From Owenia fusiformis (Eukaryota > Annelida > Polychaeta > Sabellida > Oweniidae), in contig CAIIXF020000003.1 of assembly GCA_903813345.2 (NCBI GenBank), forward strand, positions 9,506,218 through 9,570,217: 64,000 nucleotides of DNA, in the 5' to 3' direction. The notes under the pieces were generated by a model. That model was not told where the DNA came from, searched no databases, and saw only the letters and a program-made list of their open reading frames with translations. Shown one piece after another: positions 23,310 through 35,900 of the stretch; within the stretch, counting starts at the first letter, position 1, and every line of letters starts with the position of its first letter. The position numbers and the translations under genes were made by a program.

Positions 23310-23519
23310 CTTGTCATTCGCTTCAAAATCCTCTCCAAATGGATTTCTGTTCCCTCCACCCTCAGAATTCCTGTGCCCTACTCCATTCCATATATAATTC
23401 TCCTTGCAGGGGTGAGGCACCTTGTCACCATTGGGGATCTGTCCCTGATAGAACTGGAACCCATCGCCAAGTCTTAAGAAGCATAAAACAACAAATATTA
23501 AAACCGTATACTGATACAT
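23310..23519 (-). CDS. copy A exon 1: signal peptide and first half of temptin-like domain
   Basis: 70 codons. The start Met is followed by a hydrophobic stretch (YTVLIFVVLCFLRLGDG), a typical cleavable signal peptide. The temptin-like signature then includes QIPNGDKVPHPC and GVGHRNSEGGGNRNPFG. The donor is GTAAGA and the exon ends in phase 0. Confidence 0.88.
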
Positions 23520-23789
23520 TATTGGATTTGTCCCCTACTGACCATGCACATAAGTAGCTCACTAGTAGGGCTATTTAATCTTTGTTTGCTTTTAAATGAT
23601 TTTGTTTATTCTCGTATGATTCACTTACCATTCAAACTTAATCATTGACTGTGATTCGTGACCTTTCGTCAAGATGTTATGGAGCTGTCACCCCTTTAGA
23701 CCGTTGTAAAAGGTTAGGAGGTCCTATTAATTTATGGTCCTACTTTCCATTGATTTATATGGTGACCTATTTCCCTTATTATCTTATTT

Positions 23790-24000
23790 AAGGTTCGAAC
23801 CACATTTAGAATCAATTTCAAATGGGCATTTACGACGAAGTCTCACAAAGTTTCATATCAGTAACCACAAATTAAAAATAGAAACGGGTAGATACGAACA
23901 CCCAAAATTAAAGATCGATGAAAGAATTTGCGAGGTTTGCACTTTAATAGAAAACGAAAAACATATAATGCTTTCATGTAAAAACCAGAACAACGGCAAC
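23790..24000 (+). pseudogene. LINE ORF2 C-terminal fragment
   Basis: A short open stretch encodes SLTKFHISNHKLKIETGRY followed by ICEVCTLIENEKHIMLSC. This is the R/S-L-x-K-F ... GR ... C-x2-C ... H-x4-C signature common at the end of LINE reverse-transcriptase proteins. There is no reverse-transcriptase core next to it, so it is a truncated relic. It differs from the full LINE at 4.5-10.2 kb. Confidence 0.6.
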
Positions 24001-24695
24001 GCCAAAGCGTAGCGAATCCCATCGAACAGCCATGGCTGGCATTTTTACAAACAAAGTATATAGCAAAGTGGCCGCCTTCTACCAAGTTTCATTAGACAGT
24101 GTACCATGCTATTAGTATTCACATACCAAATATGAACAAAATCGCTCTACTACTTTTCGAGTTATAGTAAAATAAGTTAAAATGGAGGCCATTTTTCAAA
24201 ATGTCCGCCATTTTTTAAAATGGCCACCTTCTACCAAAAGTGTCATTAGACAGTGTGCCTTGCTAATAGTATTTACACACCAAATATGAACAAAATCGCT
24301 CTACTACTTTTCGAGTTAAAGCAAAAATCGTAAAATAACGAGTAAAGGCCGCCAGTTTTCAAGATGGCTGCCCTGTGCTTCTTTAATATCAACATTTCTA
24401 GCTTTATTAATGTCCTACATAATTTTTTTACATTTAAAACATATTGCTATTACAGTTTTACATATTGCACCTAAATTACTGTAAAATCGGCACTAAAATG
24501 GGCGCCATTTTTAAATGAGCGGCCATTTTGAAAATCGGCTTTCGAGCAGAACTTCTACCCCCATAGGGTATATGTGTACAAAATATGAACAAAATCGGGC
24601 CAACGGTATTTGAGTTATTGCCCGGATGGACGGACGGACGGACGGACGAAGGCGTTCCCTATATCCCTCCGAACTTCGCTCGATGGGATAACTAA
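23996..24695. mobile_element. TIR element related to the 17.7 kb element
   Basis: Begins with GTAGCGAATCCCATCGAAC and ends with ACTTCGCTCGATGGGATAAC, an inverse pair. It has a CGGACGGACGGACGG tract before the right end. Internal direct repeats include TACTTTTCGAGTTA (twice) and ATTAGACAGTGT (twice). It abuts the LINE relic. Confidence 0.6.
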
Positions 24696-24827
24696 AGTAT
24701 ATATAGAAAGCAAATGCTCGATAAACTTGAATCACGCAGCAATCCAATTTAACACCTTTTCAACATGGAGGACGATTCCCTTTTTCCAATTTTGTATGTC
24801 TTGTGAAAATAAAGAAATTGAAATTGT

Positions 24828-26317
24828 CACGCCTATCCATCGCGTAAGCAGGCGTCACCGTACAGCGTCAAAAAATACAGTAGTACAGTTTTCTGTACGG
24901 TGGCGAAAATTAACTGAGTGAAGCAAAAACTATAATGAGGGTTTTAAAAAGATTAATTAGATGAAAATAAATACGATTTCGGGCGTAATAAAAACAGCAT
25001 TCTCTTAGGAATGGTTTTAACTTTCTAATTATGATAAAAGTTTTTCGAGCACTGCTCTGATTTTTTCTGACTGGATCGGCCCACATAATCGACTCGAGAG
25101 AAAAATTGTGTTTTTTTCACTTTTCGTTTGGTTATTATTTTCCCTGTCGTCTGAGAGTATGGATTATTTTTATGAGAGTATGTATTTGTTATCTACACAT
25201 TTTAGAACAGATGAATATTCGGCAAATAATCATTCAGTGTATTTATTTAAAAAAGATCAGAACTGTACGGTGACGCATCAGCAGTACGGTGACGCTTCCT
25301 TAGATTTTATGAAGTGCTCTAAGCTTACTGTTCGAACAAGAGGTAAAGAAGCGTCAGATCTACATGTACATTATCACTGGTATCAAGCGAAGGTTACAGC
25401 CGTCAACTTCGCATTTAAGATGGCGGACAGGAAGTATTAATTTCGATATTTTTAGTTTTCATGGAATTAACTATTTGACATGTTTGAAAGTTGATGTAAT
25501 GCTTTGGTATCATTTGAACTAAACCAGGCTTTTCTCATATGACTAACAAAGATAGCCTACACAGCCATCTTTACTCCATGCAAGATATTGCATCTTTCAT
25601 CCTAAAAAGTCACACGTGCAAGATGAGATTTACTTGTGACATCCCTTGTTTTAAAACATCAATAACATAGCAACAAGAGAGTTTTTGGTTTCATGATCTT
25701 TACCGTATCATACATTTCCAGTAACCTTCCATTAAGCTGTGGAAGATATCGTTGAACTGTAGCGCCCATGCACTATATATGAACAAATGATCATACTCCA
25801 GAGTTTCCATTTCATACAATCTTAGTCTCATTTAGTTCATCAAAGCATAGCGTCACCGTACAGCTGGTGCGTCACCGTACAAATTTGATCTTTTTTAAAT
25901 GTACATAATGAATGGTTGTTTGCTGAATCTTCGCCCGTTCTAAAATGTGTAAGTAACAAATACATATTCTCATAAAAATAATCCATACTCTCAGACGGTA
26001 GGGAAAATAATAACCAAACAAAATGTGAAAAAACAACCTTTTTTCACTCTGGTCGATTATGTGGGCCGATTCACTCAGAAAAAATCCGAACAGCGCTCGT
26101 AAAACGTTTATCATAATCAGAAAGTTAAAACCATTTCTAAGAGAATGCTGTTTTTATTTCACATGAAATCGTATTAGTTTTCATCAAATTAATTTTTTTA
26201 AACCCTTGTCATAGTTTTTGCTTCAAAGCAGTTAATTTGCGTTACCGTACAGAAAACTGTACTCCGCTATTTTTTGACGCTGTATGGGGACGCCTGCTTA
26301 CGCGATGGTAAGGCGTG
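24828..26317. mobile_element. 1.49 kb foldback element with about 450 bp arms and ATTGT TSD
   Basis: The left terminus CACGCCTATCCATCGCGTAA and the right terminus, reverse-complemented, CACGCCTTACCATCGCGTAA extend into arms of about 450 bp (24828-25275 and 25872-26317), diverged by perhaps 10%. Target duplication ATTGT flanks both ends (24823-24827, 26318-26322). The motif TACGGTGACGC recurs. The ORF at 25108-25440 reads across one arm and is unlikely to be a gene. Confidence 0.8.
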
Positions 26318-26322
26318 ATTGT

Positions 26323-28189
26323 AGCATAATTTATTCATAAATGTAATATAAAATAGAAGGGTGTGATATATGACATAAGCAATGGACGCGTATCACCATT
26401 CATGTGCTTATCCATGATACATATTTATTTGTTCATTTATTTACTTATTTATTTATAATGAAGTATTAATTGTGTGTGTTGTTATATATACTGTTATCTG
26501 TTGTATTGATATATTGTAAAATTAGTGTTTACTTTGTGTACACTTAATCCTTTATGGGTATGCATGTGTAATAAAGTTCATAAATCTATACACAATCAGG
26601 GCCAGTAAAGCCTTTAAAAGGGGGGACCATAATCCCCGGGGGACCATGATTTCTTTCACACCGTGTTGGCTCTCCGTTTGCCACCGTTTTGTCCCTATAC
26701 TAGTTTTCCAGCTAGATATCCCGTCACACAAAAATTAGACACATATAATAGGAATGCTGAGTCCACACGGCTTATCATGGACGTATGGCCATATTTTGAG
26801 TTGGTACGGCCACTCGAAGGCCGTGCATCTGCGGGGGGGGTCTGGGGGTCTGTTTCCCTGAAAAATCTTTTTTTAGAAGACGTTATTTTATGCAATCTGA
26901 GCTTTTTTATCAACTTGAAAAGTTCTATTCTGATAAAGCTTGATGGTAAAAATAAACAAAACGCAGAATCATCAATAAATGTGCAAACAAATCAATGCAT
27001 CTTAACACATTTTTATCTTTTTTAAAATTCGTTTGGTTCGCACGGGCGTATTGGGCGTAACAGGCGCTACGCCCATGATTTGACTAACATTGTTTGCAAT
27101 TTGAGAACACTGGTGACAATCAAATGGCTATACATTTGATTTTAAAGAAGTTATTTCACAGATTCACCTGTTTTTACTGCTATGTTAGACAATATCCAGG
27201 GCTTTGAATTACATGTATTATATAGAATTAATCATGGAATACGACGGCCCTCTCTTCTTGCATCATCACACCGGAATAGCCGGACAACGGTAAAGTCAGA
27301 TACCGGTGTCACAAATGGCGGATATATCTGTCGCTTCGACTCTTCAATCACTTGGTCCTCGTTTCATGGGACGTTATCGCCGCTAATTCTGTGCATGTAA
27401 AAAAGCTCTTGTGACGATGTCTTATATGATATCACAATTTCGACCAAATTGGGTCATGAATCGCCAAAATATAGCGTCTTCGATATCGGCAATGACAACG
27501 GAATCTGAATTTGAAATAATTTACCATATACCATTGTCTTTGTATATTATCTCAATGATTTTGTCAAAGTTGGCCATTTTTCATGATTTTCTCATTTTCA
27601 AGTGGGTGCATGTCTGTTTTTAAAGTCTCATTTTAAATTAACTTTCTAATTCTATGAAATACATTAAAGGGGCAACAAGGCCTGTAGAGAGAAAATTAGT
27701 AAATCTTTACTTTTTCTGAGCAAGCAGGGCAACATATTTGGCTTAAAATCTTCTTTGACATACCTATTTTCTTAAATGTATGGAAAAACTATCAATTTGT
27801 GCACAAGGAAGTGTAAATTCATTTCAAATCCTCTATAAAGGGAGTTCCACTTATAGATTTTTAAGATCCACAACGTTTCAAGCTGAAATAATGTTCATCC
27901 AGGGGGTTTCTTTGTAGATAATAAAAATATATGTTAGTCTTCATGAAATATCCAAACTTCAATATATTTTGACACTGAGTCCATGATGTGAATGGTCCCT
28001 CTGCACTATTTGTTGCATCATGATAAACCATGACATCTCATTTCTTCTCAGCCCTGATGCTATGATATAATGAGCTTGATTTGGTGATCCAGGAGTGCCA
28101 AAAATCGAAATGAATGGTTCAAATATTTTTTAGACAAGCAAGTTTTAGGATAAATTGAGTCCATAAGAACATTGAAAACCCAAGTTTCT
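26323..28189. other. intergenic, no gene recognised
   Basis: The 120-codon frame at 26663-27025 crosses a G tract and has no family features. From about 27690 to 27905 a diverged repeat begins that recurs at 30.1-30.9 kb. Nothing else supported. Confidence 0.4.
27690..27905 (+). repeat. dispersed repeat, copy 1
   Basis: Shares CTTCTTTGACATACCTATTT, AGTGTAAATTCA, the AGGGAGTTCCACTTATAGAT stretch and TTTCAAG with the second copy at about 30110-30930, in the same order and orientation. Confidence 0.6.
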
Positions 28190-28203
28190 CACACCTTGCT
28201 GAC

Positions 28204-28572
28204 ATTTTTTATAAATTCATAAAAATTATGTCAGTAAGTATAATCTAGATAATGAAATATATTAAGAGTAACATTCGATAAACAAATAAGATGAAGATAA
28301 ACTGTTGCATCAAGAAAACGATGATTGGAAAATGCATATTTACAGGGAAAATTCAAATGTCATTTGTGTGGTGAGGATGACCTGAACAGTTTATCTTCAT
28401 CTCATTTGTTTGTTGATTCTGTTACTATTTAAACTAATAATGCTTTTAAGCCTAGCCGTAGCACTATATTGTACTGTCTATATCATATAAATAAATAAAT
28501 AAATAAAAAATTAATATATTACATTATCTAGATTATACTTGCTGACATAATTTTTATGAATTTATAGAAAAT
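28204..28572. mobile_element. foldback/MITE with about 60 bp outer arms
   Basis: The left arm TAAATTCATAAAAATTATGT plus CAGTAAGTATAATCTAGATA is inverted at 28513-28572. An inner inverted pair, ATAAACAAATAAGATGAAGA against TCTTCATCTCATTTGTTTGT, lies at 28277-28300 and 28395-28420. The symmetry is broken on the right by an AATA-rich stretch. Confidence 0.65.
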
Positions 28573-28659
28573 GTTCCTAGAGTGCATTAAATAAGCACTG
28601 ATTTAGCATATTTGGGACATGGGAGAAGAGTGCATTTTTGACATAATCATGATGTATCT

Positions 28660-29200
28660 TTCAAAAAATGGCATTTTACTTATGATCAAATACATGACAA
28701 ATTACTTATGATATCAATACAAATAATGTTACTTATGATTGCAAAATATGTAATTTTACTTATGATTTCAATACAAATCATTTTACATATGACTTTAAAA
28801 CATATCATTTTACATTAATTTCAAATACATGACAAATTACTCATGATTTCATTAAAAATAATTTTTCTTATGATTTCAATACAGTTCATTTACTTATGAT
28901 TTCCATACATACATGGCATTTTACTTATGATTTCAATAAATGTTATTTAACTTATTTTGCTTACGATTCCAATACAAATCATTTCACCAGGCCTGTAGCC
29001 AGGATTTGCCATGGGGGTTCACTTTTTACAATTTTGGTCAAAAAATGGCCAAAATCACTTGCTCAGCATGGTGAAAAACTGCATGATTTTAAAAGAAGTT
29101 TTGGACAGGGGGGGGTTTGCCTGAACCCATTGAACTCCCTGGCTATGGGCCTGTTTCACTCATGGTTTCAATACTGCCATTTTACTTATGATCTTAACAG
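28660..29200. repeat. AT-rich minisatellite, interrupted by a MITE
   Basis: Irregular 30-40 bp units built on TTTTACTTATGATTTCAATACAAAT run from about 28660 to 28987 and resume after 29153. The MITE at 28988-29153 clearly inserted into it, with a TTTCAC duplication. Confidence 0.7.
28988..29153. mobile_element. MITE, CAGGCCCGTAGCCAGG family, with TTTCAC TSD
   Basis: The termini CAGGCCTGTAGCCAGG and CCTGGCTATGGGCCTG flank a shortened body. TTTCAC is duplicated at 28982-28987 and 29154-29159. Confidence 0.8.
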
Positions 29201-29209
29201 AAAACTTCA

Positions 29210-29921
29210 TTATTTAGGCCTATGAGTGGATTCATCAATAAAATCCATATCTATTTCATTTTCAATTTCAGCATCTTCACCTCCATCTTCATACTGTCTC
29301 CTTGATTCCCTCATTTCACGATGAAGATGTTTATCTGTGCTTTCATATTTAACTTTTTGTTTTTTACGATCTTCTACAAATCTGTTAAATTCTCCACTTT
29401 TGTTCATGTCATAATATTTTTCTGGTATATCAGTTACTTGGGAAAATGAACGATCCTTGGACTTTAATTTTGATGTCATGATTTGCGACATAATATCAGC
29501 ATGGTTTAAATCTAAAACCTCAGAGTCATCATCCTCAGATTTACCGAGAGACTCGCTAACTTTTTCACCACCATTGGTTGGTTTGACCGATTTTTCATCA
29601 AAATCAACATGTTGTAGTTCATCAGATATCCAGTAGCTACCTTTGTCCTTTCTGTCGCTAATTTGTGCTTCGTTTAATTCCTCCTCAACAAGCTCCTTCA
29701 AAGGCACCTTGATATTATTAATATAATCTTGCAGTGATGCCTTATCTGTGATTGGTTTATACACCTTCACGTCATTTAAAGAATCGGTGGAATTAATATC
29801 ATAACCAGTGTCAGCTTTCTGAAGCATATCCTCAATTTGGAGAAATCGTGATTGCGTGAGATCTTTCAAAAAGGTCAGGTTCGGAAGAGACCCCAGTGTT
29901 CCTTGCTGTATAAGTGCTGAC
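29210..29921 (-). CDS. RBFA: RBFA exon 5: end of the RbfA domain and acidic C-terminus
   Basis: 712 nt. Starts inside the split Arg codon, giving LRSALIQQGTLGSLPNLTFL then RFLQIEDMLQKAD, a close match to the LRSxLxxR...PELxFxxD...I..LL pattern of RbfA. The rest is charged (KDRSFSQVTDIPEKYYDMNK, DAEIENEIDMDFID) and ends THRPK before TAA. Confidence 0.88.
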
Positions 29922-32900
29922 CTGAAAATATAAATACACTGTGTATTCGATATATCCCAAAATAAATGGTAGGCTTGCAGAAACAGAGGGTGCAAAGAAA
30001 TTTTCAACAAGGGGGCATGCAATTTTCAGATTTTAACTGGGTGGTATTCCCTGTTACTTTGGAGATGATCCCTGCAATCAGTTGACATACAAAAGGACTG
30101 TAGATACAAATTCAATTTTTTTTATTTTTTCTGAGCCATCAGGTCAATATTTAGCTTAACATCTTCTTTGATATACCTATTTTCTTAAAAATGTATTGAT
30201 AAAGTCTCAATTTCAGTTACTCACTTCGAGAGCCATGTTAGATTTTGAAACTTATGGCTCTCAAACGGAGAAGCGAACAGCTGATCAATAGTGACCTTTG
30301 AAATTGAATTAAGTCGATCTGCGGCTTACTTTTGGTCTCTAACTGTGTCTCACATCAGTATCATCAATCCGTGTAAGTATTGGAGCGCTGGAGTACTTCT
30401 TTTTCGATCAAGACTTGTAAATTGTTCATCGAGTTAAAGCTTTACAGACCTATTTCCAATATGGCGGTTTGCTAGGTGCGAGATACGCAACGAACGAAAT
30501 GAATTTTGAGAATTAGTTAGGTTCGGACAACCTCCGGAGATTTACGAAAAAGTCCGAGCAGAAACCGCCATATTGGAATTTGGCTGTAAAACGATTCACT
30601 CGACTAACAATTACAAGTCTTGATCGAAAAAGAAGTACTCCAGCGCTCCAATACTTACACGGATTGATGATACTGATGTAAGACACAGTTAGAGACCAAA
30701 AGTAAGCCGCGGATCGACTTAATTCGATTTCAAAGGTCACGATCATTGAGCTGTCCAAATGCTCCGTGGGAAAGCTATTATATCAAAATCCAAATAGCTT
30801 TCGCAGGAAGTAAAATTTCAGCATTTAGAAGTGTAAATTCAGTTCAAGGCTTCTATCAAGGGAGTCCCACTTATGGATTTTTAAGATTCACCACATTTCA
30901 AGAGGAATATCAGCTGAAATGATGTTATAGCTGAAATAATGATTGTTGAATGCCCTCCCCCTGCACTAATTGTTGCACCTTAAACCTCTTGACTACCTGG
31001 AGTGACAAAATTTCTCGTCACCTCAGATTTATAAGTGACCTTGAAACACAGAGTGATGAGAAAATCCATCACAAAATTTGTCACTAAAATTTCTCTTATT
31101 TGAACAATTTTCATCCAATTTTCACAAAAATTGTTTAAAAATGATCTCTGTAATTTTACTAAGTCGTGACATTAACAATCAAAATCAAATGGATGAATGT
31201 AGTTATATGGCATAAATATAGGAACACCTGTATTGCCTGAACATCACTCAATGTGAATACTTTATAAGTAATTTTCCACTAATTACCCAGATGCCAGTAT
31301 ATATTACTTATATTTCGCTAATTTTCAGTTTTTTGAGATTTTGTGGCTATTAACTTTTGCGAATTTGTCATACATTCGTCAAATAATGTCCCAAGCTTCA
31401 AAGTACTTTCATATATAAAATATCAATAAAATTGATCTACAGATATCAAGGAGGATTGGCTCCCAGGATCGAAACTCGATATTTTCCAACAATGAAATCG
31501 TCGAAATGTCGTTATTTTCTGAAATTATAACCAACTATAAATTCAAAATAAACAGTCCAAAAGATTCGAACCAATATCTCGATCATTTCTCCTGAGTTTT
31601 GGAATTTTTCGTTCGGAAACAAGACCAAAATTCACGATTCAAATGCTGAAGTGAACAAAATGGTGGCTGTTTGAATTCAAATTTTGTATCACGACATGCC
31701 CATATATGGGACAGAATATCGATGTTGCACTCTGGGAGCCAATCCTCCTTGTACAGATATGAAGTAAAATTACAGGTCAGGGGGTTTACGAAGCAATTGA
31801 ACAATTTCAATTCTTTAGAATGATCAATACAAATTAGCATAAAAGGCTATTGGCTTCTTGTAACATAACAGAATATAAGGAAGTCATACTGAAATAAGCA
31901 TTATCTTTAAAAGCAACAGGCACTGACTGCTGTCTCTTTAGAAAGGAAAATGGATCAGCTAATGATTTTAATATTTCTAACTCTCTGTGTCTTAAGACCT
32001 GCTGATGGGTACCAGTTCTTTCAGGGACAGATCCCCAATGGTGACAAGGTGCCTCACCCCTGCAAGGAGAATCACATATGGAAGGGGGTAGGGCACAGGA
32101 ATTCTGAGGGCGGAGGGAACAGAAATCCATTTGGAGAGGATTTCAAAGCAAATGACAAGGTTAGTATTATATGAAGAGAGAATCAGATCTAGCGAGCAGG
32201 CCAACAAAAAATTGTTTAAATTTTAGAATATTTCTCGCTCATGTCATTTATTGTCATGTCTATTTTCAAAAATCCACAAAGTGCACACTTAATTTCAGGA
32301 AAACTAAAGATTTTTACAATAATGTATTATTTTTCTATAAGAATTTGTTACCATTCTTATTATTTGGGAGAATTTAAACATTTTCAGCCATTTTTGCCCT
32401 TTGAATCCATATATAATAACTTCACCAATTTATGACACATCGTAAATATTTTAGGAGATAATACATTTGAGATTGTAAGGAATAGATTGGTAGGTCAATT
32501 GTACATTTTGCTTGTAATTTTACAACCCCTATAAATCTGATTCTGCCTTTAGGCCGACTTCTTCAATAACCAAATATTTGTTTAAATGGTAAATTGTGTT
32601 GTAAAATTATTTAATGAAATGTACAATAATATCAAGCATAAAGTTAGTTGTATTTGAATCAAATGTATTTGGAAATTCAATCATTATTATTTGGAAAATA
32701 AATTATTTAGAAAACCAAAGCAAACAGTGTAGATGACCAACTTGGGTAATGAAACAGATATATAAACATTTTGTTTGGAAGGGTTTTTAGTACATATAGT
32801 TGTACTGAAAACAAATATATATTTGGAAAAAATCTGTAAGAAATGGTGTTGGCTGAAAAAAATATTTTCGCACATATAACTATATAGGCCTTATTGTAGC

Positions 32901-35900
32901 TTGAAACATTGATTCATTTTTAAAATGTGAATAACTGCAGGCCCATAGCCAGAATTTTCCAAGGGGGGGGGGGGGGTTACCAAAAAATTCTAGGGGGGGT
33001 TCACTTTGGCAAATTTGGCCTAAAACAAATTGTCAGAATGGTGAAAAACTGCATGATTTTGAAAGAAATTTTGCCGAACCCCTGAACCCCTGGCTACCGG
33101 CCTGAACTGACTTCATGGATCCAATTTATAATGGATCAATTTGTCATCAGGAGTTACGAATATTTCCCTCGGGAAATGAACCCTGTATTCAAAATCTTAC
33201 AGAACAGAACCCTTTTGTAAACAAATATAAAAAACAAAAATATGCATAGAGTAAACTAGAAATAGTTAGAGTCAGATGTTTTGAGACAATTATCAATAAA
33301 TGACATTTGCAGAATAAAATAAAAAACTGTAGTGTAGAAACCATACAAAAAGTTTCTTCACTTAAACTAGTAGTAGGAATCACCCATAACTTGATTGTCT
33401 GTAGCAAATTGACGGCAATTAATCAAATAAATTCTAATATATCAAAGAAATATAATCCAAATCTGAACATTCAATGTGCAATTTTATGCTACAAAACACG
33501 AAAATTCTTCAAAATTTCGAAAAGGCTGAGAATTAATTTCTTGATCAAATAATGGTTTCCTAATCCATTTTTAAATTATTAGCAATATTTCTAATGCAAC
33601 CCTTAATATTAAATTTCATGACGAGCTTGAGAGCAAACAAAACAGCAGATGCTTTATTTTAATTTAACTGCTGGAATTATGAAAATAACAAGGCAACTAT
33701 GAGAGCAGCAGGTTGCAATATGACCTTTGAGTAAATATGCATGTTTAAAAATTCATGAAAAAGAATCCCAGAGTTTATATTGAACCTGTGTGATTATACG
33801 GGTATAAAATACTAGATAACAACATCATCAATACATAGCAAACCCCACTAAACAGATATGGCTGCAATTTTTACAAAATCTCTCTACTACTTTTTCAAGT
33901 AAAGTAAACTTCGTAAAATATGGATAGTTCGACTTACACCTGCCATTTATAAAGTTTTTAGGTCAACATATCATTACACTGATTTCAAAGGTTCAAGAAC
34001 TCCCAAGAAATAAATTGAAAAGTTTGAAAGTTTTTGCCCAATTTCACTAACATGGGGAATGAGTTTTACCTCAGAGAGTACAATACCCTGCGTGCAGAGT
34101 CTAGTTAAACTACACTCTGCCTAGTAGAGACCATATTACAGTTTAGTAGCCCCGCCCCCACGACGGGTATCGGTGACAGTTTGGGTAATAAATCACTTCT
34201 GACCTAGGCGTTGACCTTTCTTCCACCATTCAGCAAGCTTAAAGAAACATACCCCAAATGCGTTCTAATTAAATATGCGCATGTCATTTGTCAATTCCGG
34301 GGAATGAGTTTTACCTCAGAGAGTACAAAGGGTAATTAAGAAATGGGTTAATTCAAATCAAAATGCTATGAAGGAGCAAGGATTTCATCTTAATCTTTGA
34401 CTTATTGATGATGTATTAATTCGTATTGAGAAAGAGAATTTGCCAGCAATGATTGTCACATTAGACTATTCCAGGGCATTTGATTCAATATGTTAAACAT
34501 TCATGATGGAAATACCAAAAAAGTGTAATTTTTGTGAAAGTTTTACCAAATAGATTCAATTTAAAAAAAAACTAGTTAGAATTACTACATTGACTGTAAC
34601 AAATAATGTTTTTTCACCCAGAGTTTTGAACTAATTTAAGGGTTGTGCCAAGGCTGTCCATTAAGTGGTATGATTTTCAATTTAGCTACAGAAATTTTCT
34701 CAAATTAAATTAGACAAGGCTGAAGGCATTAACATGCAAAATGTCCCCACCTGCCATTTGTTACAGATGTCAGACAACAAACACTGACTGTTGAATGCCA
34801 AAAACCAACCACAGAAATGTTGGAGAGCATCACAATACGTCACCACTAAAATAATAATATAAAAAGGATTACTATAAATAATAATGAAACTATTGTCAAA
34901 ATTACAACATATGCAGATGATGCCACTGCATTTCCAAAATATCATCTTCAGAAGAATTTGACTACAGGCTTAAACTTAATAAAAAAATCTCAGGCAATGT
35001 GACTCTGCAAAACAATAACATCAAGGGATATTTCATTCATACAGAAACCATTACAATATGTTGAAGAATCATTTAAATAAATATATAAATCAATACTCAA
35101 ACCATTGAAAATAATTGTAGATACTAGTATAGTATTCATATCAGTTTTGTTTTCAAAGAAATGGGACAATGTTTTATGTATGAAAGACTCAGACAATGAT
35201 GGAATGAGTAATGGCCAAGAACTTGGAGACCCCAGCTGTGTGTGGACCCCTGGGTCACAAGCTAATAGGACTATTGGCCTTTCTCTTCCAGGTAGGCACA
35301 ATCTCTTTTAATGAAATATGTATGGATTTCGTACACTGGAAAGTTAAATTATTTTAAAAAGTTAATCACTAAACTTTTTTATGTTTTTTGTCTATTAGTA
35401 CATTGTATGTTGCTAATCTACCAAAGTTCAACAAAAATGTGTTAAAAATGCCATTACTGGGTATAACTAATTATAGTTAAATCTATATAAATTATGTATC
35501 AGCATTTGTAAAAAAAAAAACAATTTTCAAATGTGTGATATATCGAAAGGACCTTATACACCCTCCATTGGGATCTCCCCATGGGAAAAAAATAATTCAT
35601 CTGATTTTTCAAAATGAGTATTCTGCTTCAATTATTACATTTATATGCACACTAGTATCTTGTTGACCTATATTCAGCACTGTATTGATGTATAGGCCAT
35701 TTATTAGGGTCATAATTCAATCATGAAGTGTAGAGGCATAGATTCCAAACCAGGAAGTATTTTTGTGTCTGTCAAAATCCATTTACATCCTACGCATCCC
35801 TGCATCTTATCCAAATATGTTACTACATAATAAAATATAATAGTATAATCTTTGGATTTACAAACTTGTATGATATTTGATTAGTGTAAAAGTTGTTTTT

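Larger units (their letters stand above)
2785..23519 (-). pseudogene. temptin-like/copper type II monooxygenase, copy A, disrupted by a LINE in exon 6
   Basis: Eight exons on the minus strand: 23310-23519, 22912-23044, 21368-21466, 20823-21002, 11125-11297, 10213-10452 (continuing after the LINE at about 4481-4487), 3907-4003 and 2785-3373. All junctions are GT-AG and every phase matches copy B on the plus strand. The product has a signal peptide, a temptin-like Cys domain (exons 1-2), a short Cys-rich linker (exon 3) and the two halves of a PHM/DBH-type copper monooxygenase (exons 4-8). The DOMON domain of DBH is absent. The HH pair (exon 4), the HHW histidine (exon 6) and the Met ligand in SDEMCYAF (exon 8) are present. 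A 5.7 kb LINE cuts exon 6 just after CATATG, in the HxH motif. Read into the LINE, the host frame adds T-N-H-F-R and stops at 10195-10197, so the protein from this allele would lack the second copper site. Apart from this insertion I saw no stop or frameshift, so inactivation looks recent. Exon 8 ends in a hydrophobic tail that copy B lacks. Confidence 0.85.

Noticed and set aside
25108-25440. 110-codon ORF with a hydrophobic start
   Set aside because: It runs across the inner end of one foldback arm, and its mirror image appears in the other arm. No family features.
26663-27025. 120-codon ORF
   Set aside because: Crosses a G tract, has no conserved motif, no splice partners and no coding-like composition.
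29010-29225. Plus-strand ORF across 28896-29225
   Set aside because: Made of minisatellite and MITE sequence, and antisense to the end of RBFA.
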